Below, in pieces: positions 33,400 to 42,788 of a stretch of DNA of 64,000 nt. Below the pieces are notes generated by a model. The model saw nothing but the letters and a program-made list of their open reading frames with translations. It did no database searches and was not told the DNA's origin. A program made the translations under genes and the position numbers. The DNA is from Noviherbaspirillum sp. L7-7A (lineage in GTDB: Bacteria; Pseudomonadota; Gammaproteobacteria; Burkholderiales; Burkholderiaceae_D): contig NZ_JAHQRJ010000001.1 in the NCBI RefSeq assembly GCF_019052805.1, positions 2,232,001 through 2,296,000 on the forward strand. Reading direction: 5' to 3'. Each line of letters begins with the position of its first letter. Position 1 is the first letter of the stretch.

Positions 33400-36005
33400 C
33401 ACTGGACAAGTACATCGCAAAGCGCGACTTCAACAAGACGCCGGAACCACGCGGCGAAGTGGCCCAACCCGGCGCCAGGCTGTCCTTCGTGATCCAGAAG
33501 CATGCGGCCAGCAAGCTGCACTACGACTTCCGGCTGGAGCTGGACGGCACGCTCAAGAGCTGGGCCATCCCCAGGGGCCCGAGCCTGGACCCCAGGGAAA
33601 AGCGGCTGGCGGTCCATGTGGAAGACCACCCGGTTTCGTATGGCAGCTTCGAAGGCACCATACCGGCGCATGAATACGGCGGCGGCGAAGTGATCGTATG
33701 GGACCGTGGCAGCTGGACGCCGGTCGGCGACCCGGCCGAAGGCTATCGCAAGGGCCACCTGAAGTTCAGGCTGGAGGGCGAAAAGCTCTCTGGCGGCTGG
33801 GCCCTGCTGCGCATGCGCAGGCCGGGCTCGGACAAGGACAACTGGCTGCTGGTCAAGGAACGCGATGAGTCAGCGCGCGAAGGCAAGGAAGCCGAGGTCA
33901 CGGAGCTGCTGCCCGACAGCGTGTTGTCTGGCAGGAGCGTTGGCAAGGCGGCGCGAACAGCCCCTGCGAAAACCGGGAAAGCCCTGAAAGCCGAGGCACA
34001 AGCCCGCTCCGCGGCCGCCCCCAAGGCGGCGAAGCGAGCCGGTCCCGCCAAAACCGGCCAGGGCGTCAAGGCGCCGCTGCCGGCAATGCTGGAGCCGCAG
34101 CTGGCCACGCTGACCGACCGCGCGCCGGAAGGCGACGACTGGCTGGCCGAGATCAAGTTCGACGGCTACCGCGCCCTGTGCCGCATCGACAAGGGCAAGG
34201 CGGTGTTCTATACCCGCGCCGGCAATGACTGGACCGCAAAGTGGCCGGACATTGCAGAAGCCGCAACGCAATTGCCGGCCGAGACTGCCTGGCTCGATGG
34301 CGAAGTGGTGGCGCTGGATGAACAGGGCAATGTCAGCTTTCAAATGCTGCAGAACATGGCGCAGCACCGCGGCCGCCTGGCCTACTATGCGTTCGACCTG
34401 CCTTACCTGAACGGCTATGACCTGCGCGCGATGCCGCTGTCCCAGCGCAAGGAACTGCTGCGCACGCTGCTGGAAAAGGCCGACCCGGCCGGCCCGGTGC
34501 GCTACAGCGACCATCTGCAGGGCAAGGTCGCCGACGCTTTCTCGCATGCCTGCATGCATGGCCTGGAAGGCATCATGGTCAAGCGCGCCGATGCGCCCTA
34601 TGCCGCCACCCGCACTGAAAGCTGGCTCAAGGTCAAGTGCCAGCAGCGCCAGGAATTCGTGGTGGGCGGCTATACCGACCCGGCCGGCAAGCGCGAGAAG
34701 TTCGGCGCGCTGCTTTTGGGCGTGTTCGAGGACGATGGCAGCCTGCGCTATGTGGGCCGGGTGGGCACCGGCTTCAATGCCGACACCCTGCGGGCCCTGC
34801 ACAAGGACTTCACCGATCTGGCCACCGACGCGCCGCCCTTCCGCGATCCGCCGAAAAAGCGCGGCACCCCAGGCCTGCACTGGCTGCAGCCCAAACTGAT
34901 CGCCGAAGTGAAATTTGCGCAATGGACCAATGACGGCCTGATCCGCCAGGGCGCCTTCATGGGCATGCGCAGCGACAAGCCCGCCGGCGAGATCCGCCAG
35001 GAGCGGCCGGTGCCGGTGGAAGAGGCGGAGCGGCATGCGCGGGAAGAAACCGGCGACGCCGCGCCAGCCAACACCCGCGTCAAGCGCAGCGCAGGCCGCG
35101 ACAAGCCCGCGCCCGACCAGGCGGTAGTCGCCGGCGTCAGGCTCAGCCATGCGACCCGGATACTGTTCAGCGAGGCCCGCGTCACCAAGCTGGACCTGGC
35201 CCATTATTACGAGGACATCGCCGACTGGATCCTGCCCCACCTGAAGCAGCGGCCGCTGACGCTCGTGCGCTGCCCGCAGGGCCATCACTGCTTCTTCCAG
35301 AAGCATGCGAACGAGACCACGGCAGAAGGCGTGGGCCGCATCGAGGTGCCTACCGGCGGCGCCACCGCAACCTACATGAGCGCCGGCACCCTGCCCGGCC
35401 TGATCAGCCTGGTGCAGATGGGCGTGCTGGAACTGCATACCTGGGGCGCCCGCGAAGGCCATCTGGACCGGCCCGACCGCATGATCTTCGACCTCGACCC
35501 GGATGCCGGCCTGGAATGGAAGCAGGTGGTGGAAGGCGCGCAGCTGGTGCGCTCCCTGCTGCGGGACATCGGCCTGACCAGCTTCGTCAAGACGACGGGC
35601 GGCAAGGGCCTGCATGTGGTGGTGCCGCTGGCGCCGCGGCATACATGGGACGAGGTCAAGGCGTTCTCGAAAGCGGTGGCGGCGCAGCTGGAGCAGGTGC
35701 TGCCTGACCGCTTCATCGCCAACATGAGCAAGGCCAGGCGTAGCGGCAGGATCTTCGTCGATTACCTGCGCAATGCGTCGGAAGCGACCGCGGTGGCGGC
35801 CTATTCCACCCGTGCCAAGCCGCATGCGGCGGTGTCGACGCCGCTGCATTGGGACGAGCTGGCCGACAGCAGCCTGCGCTCGGATCATTACACCGTGCTG
35901 AACCTGCGGCAGCGGCTGGCCAGCTTGAAGCAGGACCCGTGGGCGGACTACTTCAAGGTGAAGCAGGAAATCAGCAGGAAGATGCGGGACGCGTTCGAGG
36001 CGTAA
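33396..36005 (+). CDS. ligD: Multifunctional DNA ligase D
   Basis: The NHEJ end-processing and sealing enzyme, 869 residues, with domains ordered phosphoesterase, ligase, polymerase. The 3'-phosphoesterase domain covers about residues 10-160 (HYDFRLELDG near 41). After a basic Ala/Lys-rich linker, the ATP-dependent ligase domain starts near 230, with the nucleotidyl lysine in EIKFDGYRALCRI near 253. The primase-polymerase domain lies near 585-860, with the metal-binding FDLDPDAGLEW near 698. This order matches Pseudomonas-type LigD. Encoded directly behind ku. Confidence 0.96.
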   Translation: MTLDKYIAKRDFNKTPEPRGEVAQPGARLSFVIQKHAASKLHYDFRLELDGTLKSWAIPRGPSLDPREKRLAVHVEDHPVSYGSFEGTIPAHEYGGGEVIVWDRGSWTPVGDPAEGYRKGHLKFRLEGEKLSGGWALLRMRRPGSDKDNWLLVKERDESAREGKEAEVTELLPDSVLSGRSVGKAARTAPAKTGKALKAEAQARSAAAPKAAKRAGPAKTGQGVKAPLPAMLEPQLATLTDRAPEGDDWLAEIKFDGYRALCRIDKGKAVFYTRAGNDWTAKWPDIAEAATQLPAETAWLDGEVVALDEQGNVSFQMLQNMAQHRGRLAYYAFDLPYLNGYDLRAMPLSQRKELLRTLLEKADPAGPVRYSDHLQGKVADAFSHACMHGLEGIMVKRADAPYAATRTESWLKVKCQQRQEFVVGGYTDPAGKREKFGALLLGVFEDDGSLRYVGRVGTGFNADTLRALHKDFTDLATDAPPFRDPPKKRGTPGLHWLQPKLIAEVKFAQWTNDGLIRQGAFMGMRSDKPAGEIRQERPVPVEEAERHAREETGDAAPANTRVKRSAGRDKPAPDQAVVAGVRLSHATRILFSEARVTKLDLAHYYEDIADWILPHLKQRPLTLVRCPQGHHCFFQKHANETTAEGVGRIEVPTGGATATYMSAGTLPGLISLVQMGVLELHTWGAREGHLDRPDRMIFDLDPDAGLEWKQVVEGAQLVRSLLRDIGLTSFVKTTGGKGLHVVVPLAPRHTWDEVKAFSKAVAAQLEQVLPDRFIANMSKARRSGRIFVDYLRNASEATAVAAYSTRAKPHAAVSTPLHWDELADSSLRSDHYTVLNLRQRLASLKQDPWADYFKVKQEISRKMRDAFEA

Positions 36006-36010
36006 CGCCG

Positions 36011-36048
36011 AAAGCCTGCGCTGCAGCTGCCGTTGACGGAACGCAGGC
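36011..36048 (-). terminator. Weak hairpin between ligD and boxA ends
   Basis: GCCTGCG at 36014-36020 can pair with CGCAGGC at 36042-36048 over a 21-base loop. On the minus strand it is followed by TTTC. It stands between two convergent genes and may end the box transcript, but the T tract is short and the loop long. Confidence 0.3.
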
Positions 36049-36082
36049 GCAGCCCAGCCTGAACCGGCTGGCCGCCTCGGGT

Positions 36083-37330
36083 TCAATAGGTTTCAACGTG
36101 GAAGCGCCCTTCCTTCACCATCTTCGCATGCACCGCAGCCCAGTCCATGCCGGCCGCGCTGCAGGCTTCGCGCAGCGCCTCCATCACGCCGGCCTCCATG
36201 CCCTTCAAGCCGCAGATGTAGACATAGGTGTCGCCGCCAAGCAGCGCCGTCACCGCCGCGCCGGCCTCGCGTATCTTGTCCTGCACATAGGCGCGCGGCT
36301 GGTCGGGCTGGCGCGAAAAGGCCAGGTGCATGTCGATGAACGCCGGCGGCAACTTGAGCAGCGGGCCGAAGTACGGCAGCTCCTCGGGCGTCCTGGCGCC
36401 GAAGAACAGCATCAGCTTGCCGTCCAGCGGCTGGCCCTTGGCAAACATGCGGCGACGGTGCTCGGTCATGGCGCGCATCGGCGCCGAGCCGGTGCCGGTG
36501 CAGATCATCAGGATGTTGGAGCCGGCATGGTTGGGCATGAGGTAGTTGGCGCCGAACGGGCCGGTCACCTGCACCTGCTCGCCCTTCTGCAGGTCGCACA
36601 GGTAATTGGAGCCGACGCCTCTGACCGCCTTGCCGTCATGGTCCGACACCACACGCTTTACCGTCAGCGACAGGTTGTTGTAGCCTTCGCGCTCGCCGCT
36701 GCGCGGGCTGGCCACCGAGTACATGCGGATGTAGTGCGGCTTGCCGTTCTCGTCCACGCCGGGCGGGATGATGCCGATCGACTGGCCTTCCAGTATCGGG
36801 AAGAACTGGTTGCCGAAATCCAGCACGATGTGATGGATGTCGCTCTCGGTGTCGGCCGCCGTGAGCCGGTAATTGCCGGCGACGGTGGCCGTCACCGGGT
36901 TCTTGTTCAGGTAGAGATTGATGTAGGGATGGGCAGCCGACCATGGCGCGATTGCCGAAGTAGGCGACACCGCGGCATTGATCTGCATGCCGTCGGCAAG
37001 CGCCTGCTCCACCGCGGTTTCGGCGGGCGTTTCCACAGCGCTGTCTTCCGGCACTTCCTGCTGAACCGGCAGCTCGTCCCAGCTGAATTGTTCTTCCAGG
37101 CTGTAGGCCGCGGTCCTGGGCAGGGTGCGCCAGTGGTCGATCGAGCCGGTGGGGCAAGGCGAGATGCAGGCATTGCAGCCATTGCAGATCGCCGGGTCGA
37201 CCACGTAGTTGCGGCTGTCATGGGTGATCGCGTCGATCGGGCAGGTCTCTTCGCAGGTGTTGCAGCGTATGCAGACCTCGGGATCGATCAGGTGCTGGCG
37301 GATCAGGACAATCTGTTCGGGAGCGTTCAT
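36083..37330 (-). CDS. boxA: Benzoyl-CoA epoxidase reductase component
   Basis: NADPH-dependent flavoprotein that feeds electrons to BoxB. The 415-residue protein starts with a two-cluster 4Fe-4S ferredoxin domain ([12 protein letters not shown] near 21 and [12 protein letters not shown] near 51). It continues, after a variable linker, into a ferredoxin:NADP reductase-like FAD and NADPH domain ([10 protein letters not shown] near 281; [19 protein letters not shown] near the C-terminus). The ATG at 37330 is used because the in-frame upstream part lies in the spacer after boxB and carries no homology. Last gene of the boxC-boxB-boxA transcript. Confidence 0.95.
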   Translation of the reverse strand: MNAPEQIVLIRQHLIDPEVCIRCNTCEETCPIDAITHDSRNYVVDPAICNGCNACISPCPTGSIDHWRTLPRTAAYSLEEQFSWDELPVQQEVPEDSAVETPAETAVEQALADGMQINAAVSPTSAIAPWSAAHPYINLYLNKNPVTATVAGNYRLTAADTESDIHHIVLDFGNQFFPILEGQSIGIIPPGVDENGKPHYIRMYSVASPRSGEREGYNNLSLTVKRVVSDHDGKAVRGVGSNYLCDLQKGEQVQVTGPFGANYLMPNHAGSNILMICTGTGSAPMRAMTEHRRRMFAKGQPLDGKLMLFFGARTPEELPYFGPLLKLPPAFIDMHLAFSRQPDQPRAYVQDKIREAGAAVTALLGGDTYVYICGLKGMEAGVMEALREACSAAGMDWAAVHAKMVKEGRFHVETY

Positions 37331-37378
37331 GGGGCTGATTCCATCAAAGGCGCGCCCAAAGGCGCGCCTGTGCATTGC

Positions 37379-38806
37379 TTAATTGAAGCGTACGTACTCG
37401 AAATCGACCGGCTGGCGGTTGATGCCCACCGGCGGCGGCGCGATCCAGTTGGCCATCTTGCCCGGCTCGACCACGCGGCCCATCAGCGATGCGACATAGG
37501 CCCGGTCTTCCTCGCTGGGCAGCCAGTTGCGCACATTCGCCGCCCATTCGGCTTCTGAGATCACGCGGCCGTCCGGCGATATCTTCTGGCTGGCGAAGGT
37601 GCCGATATGGCGGTTGAATGCCTTGTGCGGCGTGACCAGGCGGAAGGCCAGGCCGGCCTTTTCCAGCACCCGGTTCCAGCGCGCCACGCCTGCCACCGAG
37701 TCGCGGATGTAGTCGTCGCGCAGCACTTCGTTCAGGGCATTCAGCATCGGCACTTCCCGCTCGACCAGCTGGCCGTTGGCGATGTCGAGGATCTTGTACT
37801 GGTTGTTTTTCAGCAGATGGTCGTCGTCGCGCTTGGTCTCTTCATAGCGGCCCTTGAGGCCCGTGCTGTAGAAGGTCGCCGCGTTGGACGACTGGTCGGC
37901 GCCGAACAGGTCGATGGTCACGCTGAAATGGAAGTTCAGGTAGCGCTGTATGGTCGGCAGGTCGATCACGCCATGCTTCCTGACCTCTTCCGGGTCCTCG
38001 ATGCCATGCTGCTTCATGATGGCGGCGGTGCGCGAGAGCACGCGGGAAATGCCCGACTCGCCCACGAACATGTGATGCGCTTCCTCGGTCAGCATGAAGC
38101 GGCAGGTGCGCGACAGCGGATCGAAGCCCGATTCCGACAGCGCATTCAACTGGAACTTGCCGTCGCGGTCGGTGAAGTAGGTGAACATGTAGAAGGCCAG
38201 CCAGTCCGGCGTTTCCTCGTTGAAGGCTTCGAGGATGCGCGGATTGTCCTGGTCGCCGGAATTGCGCTGCAGCAGGGCTTCGGCTTCCTCGCGGCCGTCG
38301 CGGCCGAAGTACTTGTGCAGCAGGTAGACCATGGCCCACAGGTGGCGGCCCTCTTCCACGTTGATCTGGAACAGGTTGCGCAGGTCATAGTTGGACGGCG
38401 CGGTCAGGCCCAGGTGGCGCTGCTGCTCGACCGATGCCGGCTCGGTGTCGCCTTGCGTCACGATCATGCGGCGCAGGTTGGCGCGGTGCTCGCCCGGCAC
38501 TTCCTGCCAGGCCGACTCGCCCTTGTGCTCGCCGAAGTTGACCTTGCGGTTTTCGTCCTGCTGGGCCAGGAAGATGCCCCAGCGGTAGTCCGGCATCTTC
38601 ACATGGTCGAAGTTGGCCCAGCCTTCCGGGGTCACATTGATGGCGGTGCGCAGATAGACGTCGAAACCGTTGGAGCCGTCCGGCCCCATGTCGCGCCACC
38701 ATTGCAGGTAGTTGGGCTGCCAGTGTTCCAGCGCGCGCTGCAGGGTGCGGTCTTCCGACAGGTTGACGTTGTTCGGGATCTTTTCGCTGTAGTCGATTGT
38801 GCTCAC
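37379..38806 (-). CDS. boxB: Benzoyl-CoA 2,3-epoxidase oxygenase component
   Basis: Di-iron oxygenase that converts benzoyl-CoA to its 2,3-epoxide. The iron ligands of the family lie in NVEEGRHLWAM near residues 149-159 and in LTEEAHHMFVGESG near 239-252. The 475-residue length is standard. It is placed between boxC and boxA with short spacers (52 bases to boxC; 48 to boxA), so all three are co-transcribed. Confidence 0.96.
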   Translation of the reverse strand: MSTIDYSEKIPNNVNLSEDRTLQRALEHWQPNYLQWWRDMGPDGSNGFDVYLRTAINVTPEGWANFDHVKMPDYRWGIFLAQQDENRKVNFGEHKGESAWQEVPGEHRANLRRMIVTQGDTEPASVEQQRHLGLTAPSNYDLRNLFQINVEEGRHLWAMVYLLHKYFGRDGREEAEALLQRNSGDQDNPRILEAFNEETPDWLAFYMFTYFTDRDGKFQLNALSESGFDPLSRTCRFMLTEEAHHMFVGESGISRVLSRTAAIMKQHGIEDPEEVRKHGVIDLPTIQRYLNFHFSVTIDLFGADQSSNAATFYSTGLKGRYEETKRDDDHLLKNNQYKILDIANGQLVEREVPMLNALNEVLRDDYIRDSVAGVARWNRVLEKAGLAFRLVTPHKAFNRHIGTFASQKISPDGRVISEAEWAANVRNWLPSEEDRAYVASLMGRVVEPGKMANWIAPPPVGINRQPVDFEYVRFN

Positions 38807-38858
38807 AATATTTCCCTTTAAAGAGAGGCTGCTGCGGATGTACTGGTTGTTGATTCGG

Positions 38859-40517
38859 TTAAACGCGGTTCATGTCGAACTGGGCCTTGTTGCCGCTGCC
38901 GTAGACCTTCAGCGCGCCCAGCTCGCCCACCGCGTTCGGACGGATGAAGATCCAGTTCTGCCAGGCGGTGAGGCGGCCGAAGATGCGGGTCTCCATGGTC
39001 TCCGGGCCGTTGAAGCGCAGGTTGGCTTCCAGGCCGGTCAGGGCGTCCGGCGACATGCTGGCGCGCTCCTCGATCACCATGCGGGTTTCGTCGGCCCAGT
39101 CGATGTCGTCGGGGTTGGAGGTGATCAGGCCGAGCGCCATCGCCTGGTCGGCGTCGAGCGGCTGGCCCAGGGCCTCGCGCACCTTCGCAATGGCGGCCTC
39201 GTCGTCATAGAAGCGGCGCTGCAGGCGTGACTGGTGCGTGACCATGGGCAGCAGGCCGAAATTCAGTTCGGAGGCTGCGATCTTCGGCGCCTTCTCCGGG
39301 CTGTCCGGCAGCGCCAGCATGTAGATGCGGTCGGCCGACAGCGCCACTTCCAGCAGCGAGCCGGCGAAGCAGGAGCCTTCCTCGATCAGCGCAAACAGCG
39401 AGCGGGAGGACACGTCCAGACGGGCAAAGGTGCGGCGCATCAGGCCCATGGTCTGGCGCACCAGCCAGTGCGACTGGTTGGCCAGCATCACGGCATCGGC
39501 TTCCAGCACGGCCTGCACGTCGCCCTCGGTCTTGAGCAGCCAGGTGCCGATGTCGAGTTCATTGGTGCGCATGTGCAGGATCGCATTGTCGAGTTCGCGT
39601 GCCATCTGCAGCGGCCACCAGTGCACGCCGGCTTCCTCGATGGCGGCAACCGTCGTTGGCTGCGGGCCTTTCGGGCCGCGCACCGTCAGCACTGCATTGC
39701 GGGCGGCGCGGTCGATGGCCACGCTCACATGCTCGTAGTCGATGCCGTTCTCGCCGACGGTGCGATTGAGCGGCGTGAGCTTGACGCCGCGGCCATCGGC
39801 CGGACGGTCGCTCAGTGCCGCCAGTTCCTGGGCGCGCTTCTGCACGGCTTCCTTGAATTGGGCCGGCTTGGCGATCGCATCGACCAGCTTCCAGTCCACC
39901 GCCCGCTGGCCGCGCACGCCTTCGGACGTGGTGCAGAAGATGTCGGCATGGTCGTGGCGCACTTTCCTTTTGTCGGTCAGACGGGTCAGGCCGCCGGTGC
40001 CCGGCAGCACGCCCAGCAGCGGCACTTCCGGCAGGCTGACCGACGAGGAGCGGTCATCCACCAGAATGATTTCATCGCAGGCCGCCGCCAGCTCATAGCC
40101 GCCGCCGGCGCAGGCGCCATTGACCGCGGCAATGAACTTCAGCCCTTCATGGCGGCTGGAATCCTCCAGGCCGTTGCGGGTTTCATTGGTGAATTTGCAG
40201 AAGTTGACTTTCCAGGCATGGCTGGACTTGCCCAGCATGAAGATATTGGCGCCGGAGCAGAAGATGCGGTCCCTGGCGCTGGTGATCACCACCGTCTTGA
40301 CTTCCGGATGCTCGAAGCGAATGCGCTGCACGGCATCGTTGAGTTCGATATCGACGCCCAGGTCGTAGGAATTGAGCTTCAGTTTGTAGCCTTCGCGCAG
40401 GCCGCCGTCCTCGTTCACATTCATCGTCAGCGTCGCCACCGGGCCATCGCAGGCCAGCGTCCAGTGCTTGTACTGCTCGGGGGAAGTTTGATAATCGACT
40501 TGCGGCGAAGTGCTCAT
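38859..40517 (-). CDS. boxC: 2,3-Epoxybenzoyl-CoA dihydrolase
   Basis: Ring-opening enzyme of the crotonase superfamily that hydrolyses the BoxB epoxide to 3,4-dehydroadipyl-CoA semialdehyde and formate. Two crotonase-like parts are visible; the first contains VNGACAGGGYELAAACDEII near residue 135, which forms the CoA-binding oxyanion hole. The 552-residue size fits BoxC. The ATG at 40517 is chosen over an upstream one at 40580, because that one would lie upstream of the likely transcription start. First gene of the operon. Confidence 0.95.
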   Translation of the reverse strand: MSTSPQVDYQTSPEQYKHWTLACDGPVATLTMNVNEDGGLREGYKLKLNSYDLGVDIELNDAVQRIRFEHPEVKTVVITSARDRIFCSGANIFMLGKSSHAWKVNFCKFTNETRNGLEDSSRHEGLKFIAAVNGACAGGGYELAAACDEIILVDDRSSSVSLPEVPLLGVLPGTGGLTRLTDKRKVRHDHADIFCTTSEGVRGQRAVDWKLVDAIAKPAQFKEAVQKRAQELAALSDRPADGRGVKLTPLNRTVGENGIDYEHVSVAIDRAARNAVLTVRGPKGPQPTTVAAIEEAGVHWWPLQMARELDNAILHMRTNELDIGTWLLKTEGDVQAVLEADAVMLANQSHWLVRQTMGLMRRTFARLDVSSRSLFALIEEGSCFAGSLLEVALSADRIYMLALPDSPEKAPKIAASELNFGLLPMVTHQSRLQRRFYDDEAAIAKVREALGQPLDADQAMALGLITSNPDDIDWADETRMVIEERASMSPDALTGLEANLRFNGPETMETRIFGRLTAWQNWIFIRPNAVGELGALKVYGSGNKAQFDMNRV

Positions 40518-40558
40518 GACGTCATCCTTGAAAGCAATATGGTGCATTAACGAAGTAG

Positions 40559-40594
40559 TGAACGCACTATATTGCATCAATGGGGGTGAGTCAA
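40559..40594 (-). promoter_or_regulatory. boxCBA promoter with overlapping BoxR-type operator
   Basis: On the minus strand TTGACT (40589-40594) and TATAGT (40566-40571) are separated by 17 bases, a near-consensus sigma-70 promoter. A TGCA-N6-TGCG motif (40563-40576, minus orientation) overlaps the -10 box. It differs by one base from TGCA-N6-TGCA, the repeat described, as I recall, for BzdR/BoxR in Azoarcus. Bound BoxR would block the promoter until benzoyl-CoA releases it. A further TGCA is at 40543-40546. Confidence 0.75.
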
Positions 40595-40725
40595 GAATTT
40601 AAATGCAGGTAAGTTCGGGAGCCGGCCAGGCCGATCCAGGAAACTGCCGGTCAGGCAAAAGCTTGAATATCTCGCTGCTGGAAATTCGTTATTGTGTTCA
40701 GACGTGCCATCTCTCTGGCAAGGAT

Positions 40726-41610
40726 CTACCTCAGTATCGATGGCTTGAGATCGGTCAAGCCGTAGAACGAATTTGGAAGTTGCTGTTCCGGAAACTGATC
40801 TCCAAACATGGGGGCGGCGATCTTGAGTATCTCGCCTATGGCCCACCCCTGCAATGAATGGAAACCTGATGGATGCCCTGCTTCCTTGTCACCTTTTAAT
40901 CTTGTACTTGCGCTGAGCCACAAGCTGCAAAACTTCAGGCCTTCATCGATAACAGACCTTTGGACGGCAGATAGGCTTTCCGTCCCTATGGAACTCAACT
41001 GTGTAAGAAGTAATGCGAACCGAGCAAACCAAGTGAACCCCGATTCAAAATCGGCTTCGGTAATGTGTGTTCCCACACCAAGATGCTGACGGACCAAGCG
41101 CATGTCATGTTCATAGTAAGCCTGGCTGGCAAGGAACAGCATACCTTCACCCCCACGCTTCAAAACAATGCTGCGACTGGACGCTTTTCCATTTTCCTTT
41201 TCATTCAGGGCAGTAGACGCGATCTCCAGCATTGTGACGAGACGGCGAGTGTCACGCTCCTCCATCTTTTTCGCAGCCTCATCCACCGTCATCATTTCCG
41301 GCAAATGGGTATGGCCTTCCTGTGCATTTGATGTTTTCTGAAGAATCCCAGGGACACGTTTATTGATTTCCTCCACAGCCAAACGGTTCTGAGCGGATTT
41401 GTCAAAGAAGTTGATCATTCGGTCAACAATGTTTTCCTTCCCTGTGCGCACGAACAGGACCAAAACCTTGGTCCGCTGGCCGCGGTCATCCGTTTTCCCG
41501 ACGTAGCGCGCTCTGAGACTAGAAGCGCCATAGGTTTCCCGGGTGTCTTCGATGAAGCCCCTTATGCAACGCGCGCTGGCGCTGGAGAGTTCCAATGTAG
41601 TGAAGTGCAT
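40726..41610 (-). CDS. Unknown protein A of a paralogous pair in the box cluster
   Basis: A 294-residue soluble-looking protein without signal peptide or membrane helix; no family is recognised. It aligns by eye with the next gene upstream over its length: LFVRTGKENIVDR near residue 50, NRLAVEEINKRVP near 73 and EGLKFCSLWLSASTRL near 224 correspond to similar segments there. GAGGG precedes the ATG by 8 bases. One 60-base line inside it (40921-40980) has 29 G+C, against 46 in a boxC line (39121-39180), which suggests transfer. It reads in the same direction as the box genes but lies between boxC and boxR. It might ride on the same transcript as its paralogue. Confidence 0.8.
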   Translation of the reverse strand: MHFTTLELSSASARCIRGFIEDTRETYGASSLRARYVGKTDDRGQRTKVLVLFVRTGKENIVDRMINFFDKSAQNRLAVEEINKRVPGILQKTSNAQEGHTHLPEMMTVDEAAKKMEERDTRRLVTMLEIASTALNEKENGKASSRSIVLKRGGEGMLFLASQAYYEHDMRLVRQHLGVGTHITEADFESGFTWFARFALLLTQLSSIGTESLSAVQRSVIDEGLKFCSLWLSASTRLKGDKEAGHPSGFHSLQGWAIGEILKIAAPMFGDQFPEQQLPNSFYGLTDLKPSILR

Positions 41611-41719
41611 ATAAACATCCCTCAGTACCTAATGCTGGCAACTAAAAAAACCGGCTTGCCCTGATGCTTAACATGTTCAACGCAGGGGTTCCAAAGACGT
41701 ACCTGTCTCCATTCAAGAC

Positions 41720-42544
41720 TTATCTAAAGGGATCGGGGCAGGTCGCGCTGAACGAAGCAAGCAGCCAGTCAATCGCAGCGAGTTCAGGAAAATCCCTGAT
41801 GAGCCTGCCATGCGATACCGGCTTGTTGCGCACGCTAATGTTCCAATTCATTGCAAACTTGTGCACACCGCTGATAAGGTCCTGTGCCTGCTGCTTATCG
41901 AGCGTCTGGATTACAGTTGGGTTTTGCTTCAGTAATAGCGAAATCAATTTCTCGACCGGCGCAAATGCAGCGATGACTTCATGCTGCGCCTTGTCATCCT
42001 TGCCCGGCTTACCCAGCAAAAATTGCGGCAAGCGTATTAGCCAATGGGCGCAAAGATTCGATTTCTCCAGCAACGACAAACCGCGACTGACATGTTCTCG
42101 CGAGGAGAGGCGTGCTACGGCACGCTTGCGTAAATTAATGAGCGCCCGCTTCTGTTCATCCAGAGTGGACGCGAGTGGATCAAGCATTGACTTGGCCGAC
42201 GCCACGGACAAACACATCGGCGCCGCAATGCTTTGCAGATCTGATTTCAGATCCTTTGCTGAAGAGTGTGGAACGGCGTCAAATACGACTTTAGCGGCCA
42301 GCAAACGCTGCTCTTTCCGGTTCCAGGTATTGGTCAGCCATTGAAGCACACACTCTGGTCCGGCCCGAACAAACAAAACGGTGAACTTGTGACAAGTCCC
42401 ATCCTTTCCGACAACCGTTTCTTCAACGGCACGCAGATTGCGCGCCCCCGAAAAACCGGACGTCTGCTCGACAGCGCGTAGAAAGGCCAATATCTCCAGA
42501 GGCCTTGTGCCCGGCGCGATCTTGAGAGATGGACGATTAGACAA
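41720..42544 (-). CDS. Unknown protein B of a paralogous pair, TTG start
   Basis: A 274-residue protein of unknown family, paralogous to the gene at 40726-41610: LFVRAGPECVLQW near 55, RLLAAKVVFDAVP near 77 and ISGVHKFAMNWNIS near 223 match segments of that protein. The start is TTG at 42544, decided by AGGAGG five bases upstream; no ATG fits. The start overlaps the end of a 64-residue frame by 8 bases. One line (42241-42300) counts 29 G+C of 60. No catalytic motif, signal peptide or membrane helix was seen. Confidence 0.8.
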   Translation of the reverse strand: MSNRPSLKIAPGTRPLEILAFLRAVEQTSGFSGARNLRAVEETVVGKDGTCHKFTVLFVRAGPECVLQWLTNTWNRKEQRLLAAKVVFDAVPHSSAKDLKSDLQSIAAPMCLSVASAKSMLDPLASTLDEQKRALINLRKRAVARLSSREHVSRGLSLLEKSNLCAHWLIRLPQFLLGKPGKDDKAQHEVIAAFAPVEKLISLLLKQNPTVIQTLDKQQAQDLISGVHKFAMNWNISVRNKPVSHGRLIRDFPELAAIDWLLASFSATCPDPFR

Positions 42545-42731
42545 GGGAGCCTCCTGTCAGCACCACATGTGCCGGATCAATGTGGGTAAGAATCTCTGGC
42601 TGAGTTATCCCCGAGACCGTACGCGCAGCCTGCGAGCCAGCATAAGGGCACAAGAGGCTTTCCCCAAGGTGATTCTGATCAATGGAAAAGCGGCAACATC
42701 GCCATATCAACTGATGCAACCGCTCATCCAT
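42537..42731 (-). CDS. Possible small protein upstream of the paralogous pair
   Basis: A 64-residue frame (begins MDERLHQLIWRCCRFSID and contains three cysteines) that ends inside the start of the TTG-started gene, so that translation could be coupled. Against it: no ribosome binding site precedes its ATG and an in-frame stop lies seven codons upstream. It may be a leader peptide, the remnant of a longer gene cut by the insertion that brought the islet, or chance. Confidence 0.3.
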   Translation of the reverse strand: MDERLHQLIWRCCRFSIDQNHLGESLLCPYAGSQAARTVSGITQPEILTHIDPAHVVLTGGSLV

Positions 42732-42788
42732 GTCGAAGGAGCAGGTGCCTTACAGGGGGAGTAACTGGATACGTACCTTGCGTTCCCC

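Noticed and set aside
33870-36086. 738-residue frame opposite ligD
   Set aside because: Antisense shadow of ligD.
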